Below are positions 40,445 through 47,790 of a DNA stretch of 64,000 bases, one piece after another; positions within the stretch are counted from its first letter, which is position 1; each line of letters begins with the position of its first letter. The DNA lies in NCBI RefSeq assembly GCF_000349325.1, contig NC_020504.1, positions 3,382,053 to 3,446,052 of the forward strand, written 5' to 3'. The notes under the pieces were generated by a model that saw only the letters and a program-made list of their open reading frames with translations, did no database searches and had not been told where the DNA came from. The stretch is from Streptomyces davaonensis JCM 4913. GTDB lineage: Bacteria; Actinomycetota; Actinomycetes; Streptomycetales; Streptomycetaceae. The position numbers and the translations under genes were made by a program.

Positions 40445-41205
40445 CGCGGGTTCTCCAGGGTGCGAAGGAGTCGGGGGGCACGCGCCCGGGTCAGCGGCTG
40501 GCGCAGACAGCGGCGGGCGGCCGGGGTGCCCGACAGCGGCGACTTGAAGAGCGCCACGCAGACGGCGGCGGCGAGCAGGAGCGGGCAGAGGTACGCCGTC
40601 GAGGCGGCGAAGGGTCCGAGCAGCCACAGGAGCGACTCCAGGCTGCACAGGCCGGTGCAGGCGAGGGCGATGACGAGGGCGCGGACGGCGAGTTCCGCCA
40701 GCCAGTTCAGGCGGGCCCGCTCGGGGGTGACGCCGCGCTCCAGCCACAGACGCAGCCGGTCGAAGGACCAGGCCGTCGCCCAGCCCATGAGCGGACGGAA
40801 CAGCAGTCGGTCGGCGAACGCACCGAGGGCACCCCAGCGCGGGCGGTAGTCGTAGCCGGTGAAGAAGCGGACGCCGTCGCCGTCGGGAACGTAGCGCCAG
40901 TAGCCGCTGCCCTCGGCGAGCAGGGAGAGGGGGTGCGGGGAGGAGAAGCGCAGGGCGGAGGTGCGGGTGCCGTCGGGGCGCTCCTTCTCACCGGCCGAGA
41001 CCCCGGTGCCGGCGATGGTGAGGAAGGGCAGCACGCGCGTGGCGTAGCGGAAGCGCTGCGGCTCGCCCTCCACGCGCGGGAGGTAGTCGATCTCGGTGAA
41101 GCGCAGGTCCCAGCGCTGGTGCTCGGACGGCTCCTGGGTGCGGGCCCACAGGGCGTCGAGATCGGCGCGGATCCGCGCTTCTATGTACAGAGCGGTGTGA
41201 CCCAT
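40441..41205 (-). CDS. SRPBCC-like domain protein with C-terminal membrane helices
   Basis: A 254-residue protein. Residues 1-150 look like a START/SRPBCC lipid-binding fold (ALYIEARIRADLDALWARTQ, WDLRFTEIDYLPR, GSGYWRYVPDGDGVRFFTGY). Two hydrophobic segments follow (AVRALVIALACTGLCSLESLLWLL, in parts, and STAYLCPLLLAAAVCVALF). ATG 41205 has GGGGGAA 6-7 bases upstream. It is the first gene of the TetR-controlled operon. A role in lipid or small-molecule handling at the membrane is inferred only from the fold. Confidence 0.68.
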   Translation of the reverse strand: MGHTALYIEARIRADLDALWARTQEPSEHQRWDLRFTEIDYLPRVEGEPQRFRYATRVLPFLTIAGTGVSAGEKERPDGTRTSALRFSSPHPLSLLAEGSGYWRYVPDGDGVRFFTGYDYRPRWGALGAFADRLLFRPLMGWATAWSFDRLRLWLERGVTPERARLNWLAELAVRALVIALACTGLCSLESLLWLLGPFAASTAYLCPLLLAAAVCVALFKSPLSGTPAARRCLRQPLTRARAPRLLRTLENPR

Positions 41206-41230
41206 GTGATTCCCCCAGGTCAGCCTGTCA

Positions 41231-41248
41231 TTTGAGCGACTGCTCAAA
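41231..41248. promoter_or_regulatory. TetR operator copy 1: TTTGAGC-GACT-GCTCAAA
   Basis: A perfect 7+7 inverted repeat 26 bases upstream of the operon's first start. It is identical, including the spacer, to the copy at 41274-41291. Confidence 0.75.
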
Positions 41249-41273
41249 CTTTGTGGAGGGGACGGTACACGGT

Positions 41274-41291
41274 TTTGAGCGACTGCTCAAA
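41274..41291. promoter_or_regulatory. TetR operator copy 2: TTTGAGC-GACT-GCTCAAA
   Basis: An exact second copy of the 18-bp inverted repeat, 43 bp from the first, about four helical turns, so two dimers would lie on the same DNA face. Confidence 0.75.
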
Positions 41292-41300
41292 CATGGGGGA

Positions 41301-41339
41301 CGAGAAAACCCCGGCCCGCGCGGGGCCGGGGTTTTCTCG
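41301..41339 (-). terminator. Strong terminator after the thiamine-binding-type gene
   Basis: CGAGAAAACCCCGGCCC pairs perfectly with GGGCCGGGGTTTTCTCG (17-base arms, 5-base loop GCGCG). It lies 12 bases past the minus-strand stop at 41352 and gives a U-rich end to the stem. Confidence 0.85.
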
Positions 41340-41351
41340 TAGTCGGCGTAC

Positions 41352-41651
41352 TCACTCAGCGGCGAGGTAACGCTCCACCGTCTCCACTTTGGAGGTCAGA
41401 CCGTCGGCCACTCCCGGGCGGATGTCCGCCTTGAGGACCAGGGACACCCGCGGGGCGCGCACCTCGACGGCCGCGACGGCGCGCTTGACGACGTCCATGA
41501 CCTCGTCCCAGCTCTCGCCCTCGATCGAGGTGAACATCGCGTCGGTGCGATGCGGCAGGCCTGACTCGCGGACCACACGGACGGCGTCGGCGACGTACTC
41601 CCCCACGTCCTCGCCGACGCCGAGGGGCGTCACGGAGAAGGCGACGATCAC
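41352..41651 (-). CDS. MTH1187/YkoF-type thiamine-binding-domain protein (DUF77)
   Basis: A 99-residue protein of the MTH1187 family: [21 protein letters not shown], then [21 protein letters not shown] and [19 protein letters not shown]. The ferredoxin-like fold assembles into tetramers and some members bind thiamine or pyrimidine precursors. The GTG start overlaps the stop of the DUF3817 gene (GTGA at 41648-41651), so the two are coupled. Ligand assignment is by family only. Confidence 0.82.
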   Translation of the reverse strand: MIVAFSVTPLGVGEDVGEYVADAVRVVRESGLPHRTDAMFTSIEGESWDEVMDVVKRAVAAVEVRAPRVSLVLKADIRPGVADGLTSKVETVERYLAAE

Positions 41652-41995
41652 GACGTCTTCACCGCGCCCTCCTGGCGGGCGCGGGAGGCGATGACCGCGT
41701 CCTCGGCCTCGCGCTTGAGCATGCGCTCGGCGAAGAAGCCGCCGGTGGGCAGGACGGAGAGGACGAAGTAGACGACGGCGGTCTTCGCCGGCCACTTCGC
41801 ACGGTTCCAGGCGTCGGCCCAGAAGATGACGTACAGGATGAACAGGACGCCGTGGATGTAGCCCATGGGCCTTACCGCGTCGAATTCCGTCGTGCGCTTG
41901 AGCACCGAGCACGTGAGCAACAGCAGGAAGGACACGGCCTCGGGCGCCGAGACGAGGCGCAGGCGGCGGAGGGCGGTGGCGGTCTTGATGTCCAC
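41648..41995 (-). CDS. DUF3817 small membrane protein
   Basis: A 115-residue protein with three hydrophobic helices ([34 protein letters not shown] and [19 protein letters not shown]). It is the second DUF3817 gene in the window; both share the IHG(V/I)L(F/Y)I(L/I)Y core followed by KWP. It is coupled to the MTH1187-type gene. The function is unknown. Confidence 0.82.
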   Translation of the reverse strand: MDIKTATALRRLRLVSAPEAVSFLLLLTCSVLKRTTEFDAVRPMGYIHGVLFILYVIFWADAWNRAKWPAKTAVVYFVLSVLPTGGFFAERMLKREAEDAVIASRARQEGAVKTS

Positions 41996-42158
41996 GGGTC
42001 ACCTTCGATGGGAGAGACGTCGGAGTTTGTGAACGCAAGCACAAACGTTCTCCCATTGAAGCAAACGAAGAGGGGCGGGTTGGGGGCCGGGGCCCCTAAG
42101 GGGGCATTCAGGGTCGATCTCGTGCTTGGGGCTCTGTTGGCGCCCGTCCACGACGGGC

Positions 42159-42171
42159 TACCTTCGCAGCG
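42159..42171 (+). promoter_or_regulatory. Leaderless promoter of the first AIM24 gene
   Basis: TACCTT ends 6 bases before GTG 42171, and TTGGCG (42137-42142) lies 16 bases upstream as a good -35. There is no ribosome site, so transcription probably starts at the GTG. Confidence 0.6.
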
Positions 42172-42809
42172 TGGCGATGTTTCGACTTCAAGGAAGCAAG
42201 GTGCTCGCCGTCGAGATGGCCGGGGACGCCGTGAAGGCGAAGAACGGCTCGATGGTCGCGTACGACGGACAGATGGCGTTCAAGAAGCTCAGCGGCGGCG
42301 GTGAGGGCATCCGGGGCATGGTGACCCGGCGCCTCACCGGTGAGCAGATGACGGTGATGGAGGTGAAGGGGCACGGCACCTGCTGGTTCGCGGACCGCGC
42401 GTCCGAGATCAACCTCGTCGGCCTCCAGGGGGACAAGCTCTACGTCGAGTCGAGCAACCTGCTCGCGACCGACGGAGGGCTCAGGACCGGCACGACCTTC
42501 ACGGGGCTGCGCGGCGCCTCGCAGGGCAACGGCCTGTTCACCACCACGGTCGAAGGGCACGGACAGGCGGCGATCACTTCGGACGGCCCGGCGGTCGTAC
42601 TGAGGGTCAGCGCGCAGTACCCGCTGACCGTCGACCCCGGGGCGTACATCGCGCATCAGGGCGACCTCCGTCAGTCCTTCCAGTCCGGCGTGACGTTCCG
42701 CACGCTGATGGGCGAGGGCGGCGGCGAGGCCTTCCAGATCCGCTTCGAGGGCGACGGCCTGGTCTACGTACAGCCGAGCGAGCGCAACACGATCGCGGGG
42801 GACGTCTGA
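42171..42809 (+). CDS. AIM24-family protein, first of three
   Basis: A 212-residue beta-rich protein of the AIM24/TRAP-like family: SKVLAVEMAGDAVKAKNGSM, then GHGTCWFADRASEINLVGL, YVESSNLLATDG and LTVDPGAYIAHQG. Bacterial members have no established activity; mitochondrial AIM24 supports inner-membrane organisation. I choose GTG 42171 because it fits a leaderless promoter; ATG 42177 is also possible, and a longer upstream frame is not supported. One base separates its stop from the next AIM24 gene. Confidence 0.8.
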   Translation: MAMFRLQGSKVLAVEMAGDAVKAKNGSMVAYDGQMAFKKLSGGGEGIRGMVTRRLTGEQMTVMEVKGHGTCWFADRASEINLVGLQGDKLYVESSNLLATDGGLRTGTTFTGLRGASQGNGLFTTTVEGHGQAAITSDGPAVVLRVSAQYPLTVDPGAYIAHQGDLRQSFQSGVTFRTLMGEGGGEAFQIRFEGDGLVYVQPSERNTIAGDV

Positions 42810-42810
42810 C

Positions 42811-43461
42811 ATGGCCTTGCGTGAGATCAACTCCAAGATGGTCGAGGCGACCGTCCTGCCCGGTCAGCGGCTGTTCAGCCAGCGCGGCGCGATGCTCGCC
42901 TACAAGGGCGAGGTGTCCTTCACCCCCAACACCACCGGCGGCCAGGGCGGCCTGATGTCGATGATCGGGCGCCGGGTCGCGAACGAGGCCACCCCGCTGA
43001 TGACCGTCGAGGGCAGCGGCACCGTCCTGTTCGGGCACGGCGGCCATCACGTCCAGGTGATCGCCCTCACCGGCGACACCCTGTACGTGGAGGCGGACCG
43101 GCTGCTGGCCTTCGAGGGCACCCTGGAGCAGGGCACGATGTTCATGGGCTCCCAGGGTGGCGTGATGGGCATGGTCCGCGGCCAGGTCACCGGCCAGGGC
43201 CTGTTCACCACGACCCTGAAGGGGCACGGCTCGGTCGCCGTCATGGCTCATGGCGGGGTCCTGGAGATCCCGATCAGCCCCCAGCGCCCGGTCCATGTCG
43301 ACCCCCAGGCCTACGTCGCCCACCACGGTGACGTACGCAACAAGCTCTCGACCGCGCTCGGCTGGCGGGACATGGTGGGCCGGGGCTCCGGCGAGGCCTT
43401 CCAGCTGGAGCTCAGCGGCAGCGGCGCGGTGTACGTCCAGGCCTCGGAGGAGAAGCTGTGA
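42811..43461 (+). CDS. AIM24-family protein, second of three
   Basis: A 216-residue AIM24 protein: SKMVEATVLPGQRLFSQRGA, LMTVEGSGTVLFGHGGHHVQ, LYVEADRLLAFEG, HVDPQAYVAHHGDV and GSGEAFQLELSGSGAVYVQAS. It is the closest of the three to the family core. The ATG follows the previous stop by one base and its end overlaps the third gene by 4 bases (GTGA at 43458), so the trio is one translationally coupled unit. The three share glycine-rich beta-strand pairs, consistent with a hetero-oligomer. Confidence 0.82.
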   Translation: MALREINSKMVEATVLPGQRLFSQRGAMLAYKGEVSFTPNTTGGQGGLMSMIGRRVANEATPLMTVEGSGTVLFGHGGHHVQVIALTGDTLYVEADRLLAFEGTLEQGTMFMGSQGGVMGMVRGQVTGQGLFTTTLKGHGSVAVMAHGGVLEIPISPQRPVHVDPQAYVAHHGDVRNKLSTALGWRDMVGRGSGEAFQLELSGSGAVYVQASEEKL

Positions 43462-44252
43462 GCACCTACCCGGGTGCGGGGCCCGTGGTCCACGACCCGA
43501 TGACCCTGCCGTCCGACGACAACGTCAACAACTACACCTTCTGCGTGGAACTCAAAGGGAGCCAATGGTTCCTCCAGAAGGGGAAGATGATCGCCTACTA
43601 CGGCTCGATCGACTTCAACGGCATCGGACACGGTCGACTTGACCGACTTGTCCGCACGTCCTTCCATTCACCACTGCACGCCAGCGACTGGGTCGTGGCC
43701 GAGGGCTCGGGCAAGATGCTGCTCGCCGACCGGGCCTTCGATGTGAATTCGTACGACCTCGAAGACGGCAACCTGACCATTCGCTCAGGCAACCTGCTCG
43801 CTTTTCAGCCAAGTCTGTCGCTGAAGCAGTCGATCGTGCCAGGTTTTCTGACCCTCATCGGAACCGGGAAGTTCGTAGCCGCATCTAACGGTCCGGTGGT
43901 GTTCATGGAGCCCCCGATCCGGGTGGATCCACAGGCGCTCGTCGGCTGGGCCGACTGCCCCTCCCCGTGCCATCACTACGACTACGGCTACATGACCGGC
44001 CTGATGGGCGGTCTACGTGCAATGACAGGCCTCGGAGGGGCCTCCGGAGAGGAGCACCAGTTCGAGTTCGTGGGAGCCGGCACCGTGCTCCTTCAGTCCT
44101 CGGAGGCCCTCATGGCCGAGCAGGCGACGGGGACGGTTCCGCATCAGGCCGGGGTACCCGGAAGCGGAGGCTCCGCAGGTGGCTCACCGCAAGGCGGCGC
44201 ACCGCGCCTTCCCGGACAGCTGGGGGACCTCCAGCGTCGCTTCGGGCTGTGA
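43458..44252 (+). CDS. AIM24-family protein, third of three, with Gly/Pro tail
   Basis: A 264-residue AIM24 protein: NYTFCVELKGSQWFLQKGKM, WVVAEGSGKMLLADRAFDVN and LTIRSGNLLAFQP, then VDPQALVGWADCPSPCHHYD, which adds a Cys/His cluster (CPSPCHH) absent from its two neighbours. The last about 45 residues are Gly/Ser/Pro-rich and probably disordered. Codon use is less extreme than its neighbours in the middle (43600-43900, more AT), suggesting a less constrained or differently evolving copy. The GTG start overlaps the second gene. Confidence 0.8.
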   Translation: MSTYPGAGPVVHDPMTLPSDDNVNNYTFCVELKGSQWFLQKGKMIAYYGSIDFNGIGHGRLDRLVRTSFHSPLHASDWVVAEGSGKMLLADRAFDVNSYDLEDGNLTIRSGNLLAFQPSLSLKQSIVPGFLTLIGTGKFVAASNGPVVFMEPPIRVDPQALVGWADCPSPCHHYDYGYMTGLMGGLRAMTGLGGASGEEHQFEFVGAGTVLLQSSEALMAEQATGTVPHQAGVPGSGGSAGGSPQGGAPRLPGQLGDLQRRFGL

Positions 44253-44335
44253 GCGGTAGTCTGCGGAGTGTGACGACTTCGAACGCGTGCGCACTGTCAC
44301 ACCGCCCTCACTAGTTCGCATTTCAACATTTTAGG

Positions 44336-44348
44336 TAGACTTCATTTA
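44336..44348 (+). promoter_or_regulatory. Leaderless -10 of the MarR gene
   Basis: TAGACT ends exactly 6 bases before ATG 44348, in an AT-rich stretch (44314-44347) unusual for this genome. There is no ribosome site. Confidence 0.55.
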
Positions 44349-44824
44349 TGGAGACCGAGACGGCCACGCCCTGGCTGACCGATGCGGAGCAGTGCGCCTG
44401 GCGCACCCACCTGGAAGTCAACAGACTGTTGACCTACCAGCTCGAAAGGGACCTCCAGCCGTTCGGCCTGACCATGAACGACTACGAGATCCTGGTGAAC
44501 CTCTCCGAGTCGGAGGACGTACGGATGCGGATGAGCGACCTCGCGTCCGCCACCCTCCAGTCCAAGAGCCGCCTCTCCCACCAGATCACCCGCATGGAGA
44601 ACGCGAACCTGGTCCGGCGCGAGAACTGCGAGTCCGACCGCCGCGGGCTCTACGCCGTCCTCACCGAGCACGGCATGGAGACGATGAAGAAGGTCGCGCC
44701 GCACCATGTGGCATCGGTGCGCCGGCACTTCATCGATCTGCTGACGCCGGAGGCGCTGGTGGAGCTGGACAAGGCGCTCAAGCCGATCGCGGAGCACCTG
44801 CGGGGGCAGCGCGGACGCCCATGA
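44348..44824 (+). CDS. MarR-family transcriptional regulator
   Basis: A 158-residue winged-helix regulator. Recognition region: MRMSDLASATLQSKSRLSHQITRMENANLV; wing: RRENCESDRRGLYAVLTEHG, with the family SDRR motif. The start coincides with a leaderless promoter. It converges on the histidine kinase gene with 22 bases between stops and follows the AIM24 trio by 95 bases. The ligand is unknown; the lone Cys in the wing (NCESD) could make it redox-sensitive, which is speculation. Confidence 0.85.
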   Translation: METETATPWLTDAEQCAWRTHLEVNRLLTYQLERDLQPFGLTMNDYEILVNLSESEDVRMRMSDLASATLQSKSRLSHQITRMENANLVRRENCESDRRGLYAVLTEHGMETMKKVAPHHVASVRRHFIDLLTPEALVELDKALKPIAEHLRGQRGRP

Positions 44825-44846
44825 CGCTCTAGGGGCATGGGGCCGG

Positions 44847-46256
44847 TCAGGCGGCCGACGGAAGGCGGAGTTCGAACAGGGCTCCGCCTTCCGGCGCGTC
44901 GCCCACCGTGAGCGTGCCGCCGTGCCGCTCGGCGACATCGCGGGCGATGGCCAGGCCCAGACCGGCACCGCCGTCGTCCCGGCTGCGGGCCTCGTCCAGC
45001 CGTACGAACCGCTCGAAGATCCGCTCCCGGTCGGCCTCGGGCACACCGTCGCCGTCGTCGGCGACCTGAACCACGGCCCACTCCCCCTCCCGGCGGACGG
45101 TCACGGTGATCGCGGAACGGGCGTGCCGACCGGCGTTATTGAGCAGGTTGGCCAGCACTCGCCCCAATTGCCCCCGCGATCCGGCCACTTCCACCGGCGC
45201 GTGCGCCCCCACCGTCACCCCCGCCCGCCCCTCGGCCTCCTCCTCGGCCAGCGCGGCGAGCTCCACCCGCCCCTCGGTGGGCCGCTCCCCCGCGTCGAGC
45301 CGGGCGAGCAGCAGCAGGTCGGCGGCAAGGTGCTGAAGCCGTACGGTGTCGGCGACCGCCCCGTCCAGGTCCAGGAACTCCGGGTGCGCGGCGGCCACTT
45401 CGAGCTGGGTGCGCAACGAGGCGATCGGGCTGCGCAGTTCGTGGGAGGCGTCGGCGACGAAGCGCCGCTGGCGCTCGACGGAGGCCTCCAGGGCGGTCAA
45501 GGTCTCATTGGTGGTGCGGGCGAGGCGGGCGACCTCGTCGTGGGTGGCCGGTTCGGGTACCCGGCGCGCCAGGTCCTGGGAGGCGGTGATCGCCGCCAGC
45601 TCGCTCCGGATGCCCTCCACCGGGCGCATGGCACGCCGGGTGACCAGCCAGGTCACGGCCGCGACGACGCCGATCAGCAGCGGGAAGCCGATCAGCATGA
45701 CGGTGGTCGCGGTGTTCACGGCGCTCTGCTCGGCGTCCAGGGAGCCACCGGCGGTGACGGTGAGCCGTCCCCCGTCACCGGCTTTGACCCGGACCGTGGC
45801 GAACCGGTAGTCCTCGGTGGTGCCGTCGATGGTCGCGGACCCGTCGGTGAAGTCGGTGTCGGGGTCGATCTCGCCGGGTTCGAGGGAGACGTCGTCGTCA
45901 TCGTCGTCATCGTCGCCGCTGGTGGGGCCGGGCCGCGGCGGACTGGGGGTGACCTGTGCCGTCCCCGTCCCGCTGATCCGCTCCAGGTCCTCGCTGGCCG
46001 CGACGAGCGTCCCGCTCTCATCGACAACCTGGACCGGCGTCTCGTCGTCCAGGTCGAGCCGGTCGTAGGGCCGGCCCGAGGCGAGCTGGGCGGCGATGTT
46101 CCGGGCGGTGCGCTCGGCCTTGGTCCCCGCCTGGTCGATCAGATTGGACCGCAGGGACAGCAGTACAGCGGCGCCCGCCGCGACCAGCGCCACCGCGACG
46201 ACCAGGGTGGCCCCGATCGTCGCCCGCGCCCGAACCGACCCGAACAGGCGTCTCAT
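44847..46256 (-). CDS. HAMP-type sensor histidine kinase with Asp-rich extracellular loop
   Basis: A 469-residue kinase. TM1 about 13-35, extracellular domain 36-180 with eight consecutive Asp at 115-122, TM2 about 186-207, HAMP 208-260, HisKA with phospho-acceptor His272 (VADASHELRSPIASL), and HATPase (NLLNNAGRHA, VADDGDGVPE, GGAGLGLAIA). It overlaps the response-regulator gene by 4 bases. The acidic loop suggests sensing of cations or cationic peptides; the divergent PepSY gene product is also Asp-rich. The signal is inference. Confidence 0.88.
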   Translation of the reverse strand: MRRLFGSVRARATIGATLVVAVALVAAGAAVLLSLRSNLIDQAGTKAERTARNIAAQLASGRPYDRLDLDDETPVQVVDESGTLVAASEDLERISGTGTAQVTPSPPRPGPTSGDDDDDDDDVSLEPGEIDPDTDFTDGSATIDGTTEDYRFATVRVKAGDGGRLTVTAGGSLDAEQSAVNTATTVMLIGFPLLIGVVAAVTWLVTRRAMRPVEGIRSELAAITASQDLARRVPEPATHDEVARLARTTNETLTALEASVERQRRFVADASHELRSPIASLRTQLEVAAAHPEFLDLDGAVADTVRLQHLAADLLLLARLDAGERPTEGRVELAALAEEEAEGRAGVTVGAHAPVEVAGSRGQLGRVLANLLNNAGRHARSAITVTVRREGEWAVVQVADDGDGVPEADRERIFERFVRLDEARSRDDGGAGLGLAIARDVAERHGGTLTVGDAPEGGALFELRLPSAA

Positions 46257-46915
46257 CGGCCCGACTCCAGCCGGTACCCGGCGCCGCGGACGGTACGGAT
46301 GAGGCCGGGGCGGAGCTTGCGGCGCAGGGTGCTGATGTAGACCTCGACGATGTTGGGGTCGCCGTCGTAGGCGAAGTCCCAGACGTGCTCCAGGATGCTC
46401 GCCTTGGAGACGACCTCACCGGCCCGAGTGACGAGTTGCTCAAGAACGGCGAACTCCTTGGCGGTGAGCGCGACTTCGCTCTCCCCGAGGTGGACGCGGC
46501 GGGCGGCGGTGTCGACCTTCAGATCCCCGTGCACGAGCACGGGTGAGGCACCGGGCCCGCGCCGCCGCAGCAGCGCCTTGATCCGGGCGACGAGCACGAC
46601 ATACGAAAACGGCTTGGTGAGATAGTCATCAGCCCCCGTGTCCAGCCCCTCCGCCTCGTCGTACTCCCCGTCCTTGGCGGTCAGCATCAGGATCGGCACG
46701 TCGTGCCCGGCGGCCCGGAGCGCACCGCACACGCGGTAGCCGTTCATCCCCGGCAGCATGATGTCGAGGATGACGAGGTCGTACGGCGACTCGCTCGCCC
46801 GGTGCAGCCCTTCGCGCCCGTCGTGCACGACGTCCACGGCGTATCCCTCGGCGGTCAGCCCCTTGGCGAGCGAGAGGGCAAGCCGCTTCTCGTCCTCCAC
46901 GATCAACAGGCGCAT
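46253..46915 (-). CDS. OmpR/PhoB-family response regulator
   Basis: A 220-residue regulator. Receiver domain with VEDE at 6-9, Asp51 (VILDIMLPG), MLTAKD and TKPF. The C-terminal winged helix (VALTAKEFAVLEQLVTRAGE to VEVYISTLRRKLRPGLIRTV) is of OmpR type. It is transcribed ahead of the kinase gene (4-base overlap) and divergently from the PepSY protein. CTTCAGG motifs repeated at 10-bp intervals between the two genes are its probable binding sites. Confidence 0.9.
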   Translation of the reverse strand: MRLLIVEDEKRLALSLAKGLTAEGYAVDVVHDGREGLHRASESPYDLVILDIMLPGMNGYRVCGALRAAGHDVPILMLTAKDGEYDEAEGLDTGADDYLTKPFSYVVLVARIKALLRRRGPGASPVLVHGDLKVDTAARRVHLGESEVALTAKEFAVLEQLVTRAGEVVSKASILEHVWDFAYDGDPNIVEVYISTLRRKLRPGLIRTVRGAGYRLESGR

Positions 46916-46938
46916 GCGCTCCAGGGTGGCAGAGGGAA

Positions 46939-46976
46939 CCTGAAGCGATCTTCAGGGTCCTTCAGGTTCTCCTCAG
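46939..46976. promoter_or_regulatory. Phased direct repeats, probable response-regulator sites
   Basis: CTTCAGG occurs at 46950 and 46960, followed by a looser CCTCAG near 46971, giving 10-bp phasing typical of OmpR-type binding. CCTGAAG-CGAT-CTTCAGG (46939-46956) is also a perfect inverted repeat. The sites lie in the 115-base gap between the regulator and the PepSY gene. Confidence 0.6.
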
Positions 46977-47030
46977 CGTCGGTTCATCAGATTGGTTCCC
47001 GTCGAACCGAACGACTGGGGAGGAACCAGG

Positions 47031-47627
47031 ATGAAGAGCAAGCGCAACATCGTCATCGCCACCGTGGCCGCTGCGGCCCTCATCGGGGGCGGCAGCTTCG
47101 CGGCCTACGCCTCCGGGGACGACGACAGCGCCCCCACGCAACGGGAGACGAACGCCCGGGTGGCCGACGATCGCGACGACGACAGCCGCGACGACGACAC
47201 CACCGAGGCCCGCACCGCGACCGTGACCGCGGCCGACGCCGTGACGGCGGCACTTGCGCACACCCCGGGTACGGCCGTCGCGGTCGACCTGGAGGACGAC
47301 GGGGACGACACCTGGGACGTGGACGTCGTAAAGCCGGACGGCACCGAATACACCGTCAGGGTCGCCCCCGACACCGGCAAGGTCCTCGGCGCCCAGCGGG
47401 ACGACGACGACAGCGACGACCGCGACGACGTGGCCGCCCTGAAGGGCACGACGGTGGACGCCCGCGAGGCGGCCCGGACGGGCGCGGCGCACGGCACCGT
47501 CACGGAGGTCGAGCTGGACGACGACGGCCCCGGGGCCTGGACCGTGACGACCACGCAGGGCGAATGGAAGGTCGACACCAGGACGGGTGCCCTCGCCCAG
47601 GACAGGAACGACAAGGACGACGACTGA
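47031..47627 (+). CDS. Exported Asp-rich PepSY-domain protein
   Basis: A 198-residue exported protein. The signal peptide (RNIVIATVAAAALIGGGSFA, likely cut after AYA) is followed by a linker in which about half the residues are Asp or Glu (ADDRDDDSRDDDTTEA). Two PepSY-like repeats follow: VTAADAVTAALAHTPGTAVA with WDVDVVKPDGTEYTV, and VDAREAARTGAAHGTV with WTVTTTQGEWKV. PepSY domains often inhibit proteases or bind metals at the cell surface. ATG 47031 follows GGGGAGG. It is divergent from the two-component genes and probably their target. Confidence 0.82.
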   Translation: MKSKRNIVIATVAAAALIGGGSFAAYASGDDDSAPTQRETNARVADDRDDDSRDDDTTEARTATVTAADAVTAALAHTPGTAVAVDLEDDGDDTWDVDVVKPDGTEYTVRVAPDTGKVLGAQRDDDDSDDRDDVAALKGTTVDAREAARTGAAHGTVTEVELDDDGPGAWTVTTTQGEWKVDTRTGALAQDRNDKDDD

Positions 47628-47728
47628 CGTCAGCCCGCGCGCACTCCGTACCGGCCGAACACCCGATCCTCGCCCCCGCCGCCCCTACCTTCCCCCAGAG
47701 GGGGGACCCCCACCGTCCCCTGGGGGGT

Positions 47729-47749
47729 CCAGGGGGCAGAGCCCCCTGG
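47729..47749. terminator. Hairpin between the PepSY and meaB genes
   Basis: CCAGGGGGC-AGA-GCCCCCTGG, perfect 9-base arms around 3 bases. It is preceded by further C/G-rich complementary runs (47694-47728). It lies between convergent genes. The AGGGGGCAGAGCCCCCT motif recurs in Streptomyces genomes, from memory. Confidence 0.7.
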
Positions 47750-47790
47750 GATGAGACGGGTCGGATCGGCGGGGGCGAGGAAAAAGGCTG

